A DNA stretch of 13,201 bases, from NCBI GenBank assembly GCA_002284615.2, contig MU070232.1:29956-43156 (forward strand), written 5' to 3'. This DNA is from Dunaliella salina (Eukaryota; Chlorophyta; Chlorophyceae; Chlamydomonadales; Dunaliellaceae). Under the pieces are notes generated by a model. That model ran no database searches, was not told the origin of the DNA, and saw nothing but the letters and a program-made list of their open reading frames with translations. This document shows positions 7,618-13,201 of this stretch, piece after piece. The stretch's first letter is position 1. Every line of letters begins with the position of its first letter. A program made the translations under genes and the position numbers.

Positions 7618-7957
7618 ATGGAAGTCACACAACAAAATAAGAAGGCGGAGGACCCACACAAGCGGGAATTAAACGCAAGCCAGGAGCTCTAGTGATGCTC
7701 AGCACGAAAAAAATCAAACATCATGGGCAAGGAGTCAAGAAGTTGAAGCCCATGGACCCTTTGAGGTGGACCGAATGGTAGGAAAGGCAGCTGTCAAGTT
7801 GCTCTTGCCAAAGGAATGGAACAATGTGTTCCATGGAACGATGTGGTGACAAACATAACACTTGGAAGCCTGAAGAAAACTTGCTGAATCATAAGCTCCA
7901 AAACCTAGTACGGAAGTACAAGGCCGAAAAAGTCCTACCCATGAAACCAACATAACA
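7618..7957 (+). pseudogene. Integrase GPF module and terminal part of a chromodomain
   Basis: Scattered over frames are HKREL (near 7659), GALVMLSTKKIKHHGQGVKK (7685 onward, one base out of the phase of its neighbours) and GPFEVDRMVGKAAVKLLLPK (7755-7815), the GPY/F module that ends gypsy integrases. About 50 bases later, TWKPEENLLNHKLQNLVRKY (from 7861) matches the last strand and helix of a chromodomain, and KAEKVLPMKPT ends at a TAA at 7953. The first two thirds of the chromodomain, including the aromatic cage, are deleted. Chromodomains guide chromovirus insertion toward marked chromatin; this one would not fold. Confidence 0.8.
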
Positions 7958-8364
7958 TGTGGTTGAAGATTCTATGCCCCTAAGAAGCAAAGATAGAAAG
8001 CGCCTTGTGGTCAAGGCAATAAGAAGTAGTCCACAAGGCATGGGTTGAGGCGTGTTGGAGCCTTTGCTAACTACTTGAAGGTTTATGGACCAGCATTGGT
8101 AAGGTTACCTATGCGAGTCCTTGTGCCTAGACTGTTGCCTTGCAAGGGCGGGGATTAGTCATTGCAGTAGCTACCCCTCTTGGATGCTGAGCCAAGCAAA
8201 GCCCACTAACGTTCTAAGAAAAGCCAAATCTTCTTTTGCATTGTTGTGTACATTGGGATTCTCAAGTCAGGATTGCGCATTAAATGACACATTCAATGAA
8301 TGTCGAGTACAAATTCCTATTTCTTGACTCAAGCGGCCCTTTTGTGCTGAGGACAGCTTAGCCA
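7958..8364. other. 3' untranslated stretch of the chromovirus
   Basis: Between the pol stop and the polypurine tract there is no recognisable coding sequence. An open + frame at 8121-8327 has no recognisable motif. The length fits a chromovirus 3' UTR. Confidence 0.5.
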
Positions 8365-8376
8365 GGTGGGGGGAAA
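8365..8376 (+). promoter_or_regulatory. Polypurine tract of the chromovirus
   Basis: GGTGGGGGGAAA lies directly before TGCTACAT at 8377. A purine run abutting a TG dinucleotide downstream of pol is the usual primer site for plus-strand DNA synthesis. The same 12-mer AGGTGGGGGGAA is found at 6730-6741. Confidence 0.6.
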
Positions 8377-8800
8377 TGCTACATACGGATTCGTACCTTT
8401 GCAGATTATGCAAGGTATTATGATGGCACATGTCTAGCGTGTGGAGTGAGATATGTAGGTCACGGATCACTTAGGGTATTAAACGGTGACCGGGTCATAG
8501 GTGGGTTTGAATCCCAGAGCAATATGATCCCTAATTGTTTAGCCATTGATTTCTTACGTTCCGTCTCACCAGTCACTGCTGCAGGTCGTAACAGGGTACA
8601 GATACGTCGCAGTATTAGAGCGGGGGTGTAAAACCTCTCTCTTGCTGTTGTAGCTGAGGAGCATGTTGCCGGCATTCTTAGCAAAAGGCACTTTCAACCC
8701 TCGCAACTGAGGTGTTTAAAAGATAGCATTGTTGATGGCTTTGGTGATTGGCTTGATACATTTGCGTCTTTTCAGAGTTAGGGAGGTTTGTCACGGGCAA
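8377..8800 (+). mobile_element. Candidate 3' LTR of the chromovirus; right end uncertain
   Basis: The start is set by TG after the polypurine tract. No second LTR copy is available for comparison, and I see no clear CA end with a target duplication; GTTTGTCA near 8785-8792 is one possible end. Inside, GGTCAC (8458) and GTGACC (8486) form a short inverted repeat around a TATTAAA-like sequence at 8477. There is no coding content. Extent is therefore a guess. Confidence 0.3.
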
Positions 8801-8889
8801 TGAGAAGACCCCTCGGGAGGAGATGTTTCTTTTCATTAAGATTGGCTGGCCCTAACCTACAGCTGGCCAAAATTCCCTTAGAAAAGCCC

Positions 8890-8908
8890 TTGGCACCTGC
8901 GGTGCCAA
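8890..8908. other. Perfect 8-bp hairpin
   Basis: TTGGCACC at 8890-8897 pairs with GGTGCCAA at 8901-8908 across TGC. It overlaps the first copy of the AAAAGCCCTyGGCACCTGCG direct repeat, whose second copy at 9018-9037 does not keep the hairpin. Confidence 0.6.
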
Positions 8909-9161
8909 AGGTATTTGTCATCTAGAACCAAAACCCTATCCTACCCTATTCCTAAATTTTCCTGAGTCCTGACCTAAAAGCAACCATGAAGCTTAACAGG
9001 TGGCAAAGTTTCCCTCAAAAAGCCCTCGGCACCTGCGATATTTCCAAACTCCTTGGCTTGGCCCCATACCTGTTCTTGACCATGAATTTGCTTAATGGAT
9101 TCAAAGTTCAAGATGATGCATTTCAAGGTGAGTATGCAGCTTGTTACAATGAAAACAATGT

Positions 9162-9198
9162 ATTCAATGTATGAGAATGTACTTGATTGTCATTGTAT
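9162..9198 (+). repeat. 37-bp dispersed direct repeat, copy 1
   Basis: This 37-mer, built around TATGAGAATGTAC and TCATTGTAT, matches 12493-12529 in the same orientation with 31 of 37 identical bases by eye. A shorter third copy of the GGATGAGAATGTACTT part follows at 12535-12550. The copies flank LINE B. Confidence 0.7.
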
Positions 9199-9464
9199 AT
9201 GTTTATAACCCTATTTGACTAGCAATTGTCACACCCAAATCAACGATGGCAAACTAGGACACTGTTTTGGCTGCGTCAGTCTCTCAGCCTGACACAATGC
9301 TGCCTTGGATGGTCTGCGTCCAAAATGTTTAGATAATTAGGAGCCCTTCCAGTGGCATTTGATCAGGCTTAAGTTTTGCTGAAGTTTGGAATTTGTTTGG
9401 AGTGATTCATACTTTCCCTTTGAGCAAACTGTAAAGCACGTTCAGATATGATAATTCTCAGCAA

Positions 9465-10965
9465 GTGCAGGCATTCCCTGTAGGTAGACATTTTAAATTT
9501 TCTTTTGCCAAGTCTTTGCCAAGATTTTTTTTCTACGATGGCAACCTGAGCGCGCCACTACATTTGCTCAATCCTTTCAACACAATCATGAGAAGCGTGA
9601 CCACTTCTTACATCATATCCAGGCTCAAGATATTGATTCGTCATACCAACTTCTCAAGTCCTGGATAATACAGAAGGCGTGTGATCCACAAATTAGCATG
9701 ACTCTTTCTCGATCATCCTGCGAATCTCCTCAACACAACTTTCCTTCTAGAAGGCCCTTTTGGTTTGACATTGAATGTGCAACCAAGACGAAAGAGTTCT
9801 TACATGCTGTAAAGTCAGGAACGGCCTGGAATGCATGTCAACAACAACATCGACAATGTAAAGCACAAGTACAACGGGCAAAACAAAGATTCACACATGC
9901 ACGCGCCATTGCATTCTTTGACAAATTGTGTAACAAAGATCCTTCTGCACATTCGCTACCGAGACAGCAACCTGTCAAACATACTACGCCAGTTTTCATC
10001 CCTGCATGGCAGCAGCATCTGTCCAAAGTTTTCACTCAATCCAATCACATTACACTTTCTCAAGGACATACTGAGACTCATTTACCTAATGGGCACCACT
10101 ACGCTCCCACTGCCCCTTCCCAATCACATCCTTGCTTTCCTCCAGACGAGGGTCAGATGCATAAGGTTGTAGCACTACACATATCACGTCTCAATGCTAC
10201 TTTATCACCAGGGTTTGAATCAATTCTTTCTGCTTTTCTTAAGTACGCATGCACAGTGGTGAGACAAGAAGATGGCAGAGCTTTCCAACAAACCAATGTC
10301 CTTTCTCCTGTCCTTTCCAAATTTTTCCATTTACATTTTACTAAAGCTTCTATTCCTTCTGAGTGGAAGACTGCCAAGCTTACATCACTGTACAAAAAAG
10401 GCTCCATTGTGCATGCTTGTAACTACCGTATGCTTGCTGTTAGCGGGACATTTAATCATCTATATGCTAATGTGCTTCATACTTTCCTACAAGACTGGTG
10501 TGAGCAAACTCGCTCTATTCCTGACTCTCAGTTTGGTTTTTACCCCGGACGCAGCACCTTGCACCCTCTCTTCATGCTCAGACATTTGAAGAATGCTGCA
10601 CTGACAGTAAAACCACATAACTCTTCTCGACTGTTTGCTGCCTTCATTGATTTTCAGCAAGCTTATGACTCAGTACCAAGAGATCAACTCTGGCAACATC
10701 TTCAAAATTGCCGACTACCACCTCATCTTCTTCACATTTTTATGGATCTATACCACGATGATGAGTATGTCTTAGTAGATGGAGATAAACACGCTCAAAT
10801 CAAACCTACCTACGGTGTCAAACAGGGTTGTCCCCTACCCCCGATACTCTTCTCCTTGTACCTTAATGGCATATCCCACACCTTTCATGATATTGAAGGA
10901 GCGTGTACTGGAATGCCGAATTTTTCTGTCTCCCATCTCCTATATGCAGACAGTCTTTTCCTACG
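9465..10965 (+). pseudogene. LINE B ORF2, part 1: endonuclease tail, linker, RT fingers and palm
   Basis: FPVGRHFKFSFAKSLPRF (9465 frame) is like the end of a LINE endonuclease; a shift near 9530 leads to frame 2, open from 9497 to 11173. RT blocks follow in order: SEWKTAKLTSLYKKG and NYRMLAVSG (fingers), QFGFYPGRSTLHP, motif A FAAFIDFQQAYDSV (Asp codon 10649), and motif B GVKQGCPLPP (from 10814). Motif C is LLYADSLFL, with its first Asp at codon 10949. Motif C is normally YADD; the second Asp is Ser here, which should remove metal binding and DNA synthesis. Motif B has PP where SP is usual. After 10965 this frame is noise: one base appears lost at about 10963. An ATG lies at 9698, but the coding similarity starts earlier. 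Confidence 0.9.
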
Positions 10966-11975
10966 TCCAATTCTCCTTCCAGTCTGCAGCAAATGCTTAA
11001 TTGACTCCACGCTTATTCTCATAACAAATTCTTATCGGTCAACACACAAAAATCTGTCATTGTATGCATTAACTCACGAGGTAGTAATTTGCCCACCTTT
11101 CTATACAAAAGTGAACAGGTCCCTTATTCCGACCACTTCAAATATCTTGGCATGTTCTGTAATAAAAATCTAAATCTGAACAAAGCAGCGGAGGAGGCTC
11201 TCAAACCTTGCATGGCAGGCATGACAAGGATACGTACTTTTGCGCATCAACACCAACTAACACATCGCCTTCATGCGTACCTTTGGCTCTTTAAAACCTA
11301 TCTCATTCCTGCCGGCATGTATGCATCTCAGATTTGGGCCACGTCTGATCTACAACAAGGTCACGAGATGGAAAAATTGCATCCAGAAGTGGCTCTTTTA
11401 AGATTTTTACGCGCCACGCATCTGGGAGTCAGAACCTCAACACCTTCGTGGTGTGTATTAAAAGAGTGTGGAGTGGAACCCATTCAACTGAATTGGCTTA
11501 GAGCATGTGTATGCCTTTATGGTAACCTCACTCATTGCAACAGTTCCCTCCTCCATAAGGTTTTGCAGGTGGATATTTTGCTTGGTCATTCCAATTCTGC
11601 ATGCTGGATCTCACATCTTTTGCTCGGCATGAATGGTCTTAGACATACTCAAACCTTCCATCAACAAATCAACAATGGTTATCCTCTCAACCTGGGTCAG
11701 CTTGTTGTAGATCTCAGGGCTCCTCATCTTGCGTACTGGCAGCAACCAATGTTTTCTGAATATCAACCTCGTGACATAAACAGCAAGAAGTGCACTTATC
11801 ATCACTGGTGTGCCCTTCCCACTCGGAATGCTCGTGTCACTTATTCATCTTACGTCCTGCCCAAGTATTTCCATTTGGATCTACCTAAACACATTGTCCA
11901 TAGTGTTGCCCGATTTTGGTTACGTGTTCATCAATTGAGGATTGAGCAGGCCAACTGGAATGATAATATTGTCCA
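10966..11975 (+). pseudogene. LINE B ORF2, part 2: RT thumb and C-terminal domain
   Basis: Frame 1 continues exactly where part 1 ends: SNSPSSLQQMLN, a TGA at 11002, then LHAYSHNKFLSVNTQKSVIV, PTFLYKSEQVPYSDHFKYLG and a long uninterrupted C-terminal domain. FKYLGM is the classic block after motif C in LINE RTs. LRFLRATHLGVRTSTPSWCV and ECGVEPIQLNWLRA are typical of the region between thumb and zinc knuckle in this type of LINE. The domain is Trp- and Leu-rich and about 330 residues long. An ATG-type start at 11089 is accidental; the segment was part of ORF2. The genuine frame ends near 11975, although the open frame runs on to 12120. Confidence 0.85.
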
Positions 11976-12221
11976 AATTGTGACCTTTGTGATGCTCGTG
12001 ATGATGTCCAGGATGAACAGCATGTCATACTTTAATGTAATCATCCCCATGTGTGCAATCTTAGAAGGAAATATGCATTTTTATTTTCTGGACATGTTTC
12101 AACTCCTGCATCTCAGGTAGCGCCTTTTTTACCTGCTTCTCACCATGTCCATGCGCATATTATATGTTGTTTCTTGAATCAGAACAACAGTAAACGTTAT
12201 CCTTTCTGGTTTGAACTTTAA
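11976..12221 (+). pseudogene. LINE B ORF2, part 3: zinc knuckle and C-terminus
   Basis: A second one-base shift near 11976 moves the reading to frame 3: CDLCDARDDVQDEQHVIL, TAA at 12033, then CNHPHVCNLRRKY. The Cys and His residues (CxxC ... H ... C) form the zinc knuckle that commonly ends LINE ORF2. The TAA probably arose from a CAA codon by a single transition. The frame then continues through LNQNNSKRYPFWFEL to a TAA at 12219. The inverted copy at 13025-13132 translates to a similar LNQNSNKFYSF, which supports this as real former coding sequence. Confidence 0.7.
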
Positions 12222-12279
12222 CTTTTTTATGAACAGGCTAGCAGTCAGTCGGTTTGACTGGAGGCCTTCTTCTTCCTTG
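12169..12279 (+). repeat. Inverted repeat, left arm (LINE B 3' end)
   Basis: The reverse complement of 13025-13132 aligns here over about 110 bp. The inner 52 bp (12228-12279 against 13025-13076) differ at three positions, all transitions. The outer 17 bp (12169-12185 against 13116-13132) differ at one. The part between them is more divergent, with small indels. Confidence 0.9.
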
Positions 12280-12282
12280 TAA

Positions 12283-12720
12283 TCCTTGTAGGTAGATAGC
12301 ACCTCCTGAGAATTTTTTTTAATAGCATAAGAAAATGCCAAAGCTGGGCCTGGATTGGAAAAAGAGTGGCCGGAGCAATTGATTGCACACAAATTTGGTT
12401 GCCCTTAGATAGTCACTAGACCTTGCACATGATAGGGTCCTGCCTGAATGCACGCTAAGTGTCCAGCATAGGCCTTGTGTTCATGGCTGTATATTCAAGA
12501 TATGAGAATGTACCTAGTTCTCATTGTATTCACTGGATGAGAATGTACTTTGTTCCTTGAAGTGCATGAGAACTTAGCATACTGAAACTGAAAACCTTTA
12601 CGTTTTGTCATTATCATTGTCAATACCATTCAATGATTGCAAAAAGCATCTTTGGAAGGAGTGTCATGATCAAAACCAAACAAGTAAGTTTCTTTTTTAG
12701 GAGTATCATTACGTGTTGCT
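12283..12720. other. Gene-free 3' flank of LINE B
   Basis: No coding sequence is recognisable. Contains the second copy of the 37-bp direct repeat (12493-12529) and a partial third copy (12535-12550). It may be the LINE B 3' UTR or another small element. Confidence 0.45.
12493..12550 (+). repeat. Dispersed direct repeat, copy 2 and partial copy 3
   Basis: 12493-12529 matches 9162-9198 (31 of 37 by eye). Starting at 12535, GGATGAGAATGTACTT repeats the central part again, giving a short tandem array with a period of about 34 bp. Confidence 0.7.
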
Positions 12721-12762
12721 CCTTTCATTTAAGTTACAATTTCTTTCATTCAAGTTACAATG
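12721..12762 (+). repeat. 21-bp tandem duplication
   Basis: CCTTTCATTTAAGTTACAATT (12721-12741) is followed by TCTTTCATTCAAGTTACAATG (12742-12762), with three differences. No functional role is evident. Confidence 0.85.
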
Positions 12763-12884
12763 CTGTGCTTGTAAAGGTACCGTTTTTATGAGCCGCCTCT
12801 CAAGTCTCCCCAACAGCCCCATGCTCCAAGGTTACAGGGAGAAGGTTTACCGATTCTCAGACTTCAAGACCAGCGGCCACACTC

Positions 12885-13019
12885 CCTCTTATGCCCAAAA
12901 GCCACAGAAGCCCCTCTCTTGGTGGCCAGACCCCCAGGCCCCCCAAGCCCCTCTCCAAGAGGCCAAGCCCCCCAAGCCCCTCAGCCCCCTTTTTGGTGGC
13001 TAAGCCCCTCAGGTTACTA
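12885..13019. repeat. C-rich minisatellite, left part
   Basis: Degenerate units built from AAGCCCC, CCAGGCCCC and CTCTCTTGGTGGCCAG follow each other. The 19-mer CCCCTCTCTTGGTGGCCAG occurs at 12911-12929 and again at 13173-13191. The Pro-rich open frame across it is compositional. Confidence 0.85.
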
Positions 13020-13024
13020 GGCCC

Positions 13025-13132
13025 CAAGGAAAAAGAAGGCCTCCAGTCAAACTGACTGATTGCTAGCCTGTTCATAAGAAAGGTGTTCATGAATGAAAGA
13101 ATAAAATTTGTTGCTGTTCTGATTCAATAAAC
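13025..13132 (-). mobile_element. Inverted, 5'-truncated copy of the LINE B 3' end
   Basis: On the - strand this starts at about 13132 with the LINE B C-terminal coding region (LNQNSNKFYSF) and runs to 13025, matching 12169-12279. It interrupts the C-rich minisatellite: related units lie on both sides. A very short 3' fragment of a LINE in opposite orientation is what strong 5' truncation at insertion gives. A foldback of nearby DNA is the alternative. Confidence 0.8.
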
Positions 13133-13144
13133 AAAACATGTCAA

Positions 13145-13201
13145 GCGACTCAACCCCCTCAAGCCCCCCAGGCCCCTCTCTTGGTGGCCAGGCCCCTCAG
13201 G
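13145..13201. repeat. C-rich minisatellite, right part
   Basis: The same units as at 12885-13019 resume after the inverted LINE fragment, including a full 19-mer match at 13173-13191, and run off the window end. Confidence 0.85.

Larger units (their letters stand above)
6829..8376 (+). mobile_element. Chromovirus-type Ty3/gypsy retrotransposon, 3' half, decayed
   Basis: Pol remnants occur in the order expected for Ty3/gypsy: integrase zinc finger, catalytic core, GPF module and end of a chromodomain, then a non-coding tail and a polypurine tract. Protease, RT and RNase H of this element are not in the window, so it is truncated at its 5' side or has been replaced. The reading frame shifts repeatedly, and several conserved blocks are lost. 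It cannot make a working integrase in this state. Confidence 0.85.
8801..9464. other. Gene-free spacer between chromovirus and LINE B
   Basis: No protein family is visible. Structures seen: a perfect 8-bp hairpin at 8890-8908, a 20-bp direct repeat with one mismatch (8882-8901 and 9018-9037), and a 37-bp sequence at 9162-9198 that recurs beyond LINE B at 12493-12529. The repeats suggest small non-coding mobile elements or the 3' tail of another LINE copy. Confidence 0.45.
9465..12282 (+). mobile_element. LINE B: 5'-truncated non-LTR retrotransposon with near-complete RT
   Basis: Starts abruptly in the last residues of an endonuclease domain and runs through linker, reverse transcriptase, a long C-terminal domain and a zinc knuckle to a stop at 12219, then a 3' tail. 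Only about two frameshifts and two internal stops separate the parts over 2.7 kb, far fewer than in LINE A, so this copy is younger. 5' truncation is the usual product of target-primed reverse transcription. The 3' end of the element recurs inverted at 13025-13132. Confidence 0.85.

Noticed and set aside
8503..8515. GGGTTTGAATCCC, similar to a tRNA T-arm/B box
   Set aside because: No acceptor stem pairs around it and no convincing A box or anticodon arm lies upstream, so neither a tRNA gene nor a SINE head can be supported.
8986..9130. ATG-started frame ending at a strong donor-like CAAG/GTGAGTAT at about 9126, as in a host exon
   Set aside because: The frame includes one copy of a dispersed repeat, has no recognisable protein and no acceptor or partner exon could be found; a consensus donor occurs by chance.
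10153..10407. - strand frame opposite the RT
   Set aside because: It is antisense to well-supported LINE B coding sequence and shows no family resemblance.
12713..13003. 96-codon Pro-rich open frame on +, and its - counterpart at 12857-13090
   Set aside because: It covers a tandem duplication and the C-rich minisatellite; the translation follows the repeat composition and matches no family.

Overview
This window looks like repeat-dense nuclear DNA from a eukaryote with a large, transposon-rich genome. No intact host gene, rRNA, tRNA or CRISPR array can be supported. The content is two decayed non-LTR retrotransposons (LINEs), the 3' half of a decayed Ty3/gypsy LTR retrotransposon of the chromodomain type, several LTR-like or unassigned spacers, and microsatellites and minisatellites. 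The style of the LINE proteins (RNase H plus a terminal zinc knuckle; an RT followed by a long C-terminal domain ending in a zinc knuckle) and the chromovirus integrase resemble elements I associate with the green lineage (algae or seed-free plants). That assignment is an inference from recall, not a search result.

Layout. 1-95 is a pure CAT microsatellite. 96-1242 is gene-free DNA with a GA microsatellite at 588-693. 1243-1254 is a G-run followed by a TGTAAC terminus, which resembles a polypurine tract plus LTR start. About 1600-5690 is LINE A, all in sense orientation but split over all three frames: a Pro/Ser/Thr-rich basic N-terminus, a PHD-type C4HC3 zinc finger (2557-2743), and a segment that resembles the PCIF1-type cap-adenosine methyltransferase core around 3629. 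A 430-bp non-coding block follows, then RNase H (4630-5040) and a terminal Cys/His motif (5423-5480). Endonuclease and reverse transcriptase are missing, so the copy is internally deleted or rearranged.

5740-6330 holds an unidentified frameshifted coding relic. 6420-6780 is G/C-rich and unassigned. 6829-7957 is a chromovirus pol remnant: integrase zinc finger, catalytic core, GPF module and the last part of a chromodomain. It is followed by a 3' UTR, a polypurine tract (8365-8376) and a candidate 3' LTR start at 8377.

9465-12221 is LINE B, a 5'-truncated ORF2 with the end of the endonuclease domain, a nearly complete RT, a long C-terminal domain and a zinc knuckle. It has only a few frameshifts and stops but a YADS in place of the catalytic YADD. 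Its 3' end recurs in inverted orientation at 13025-13132, where it splits a C-rich minisatellite (12911-13201).

The most interesting signal is the domain set of LINE A: a chromatin-reader-type PHD finger and an apparent mRNA cap methyltransferase-like segment upstream of a retrotransposon RNase H. None of the elements looks autonomous in this copy.
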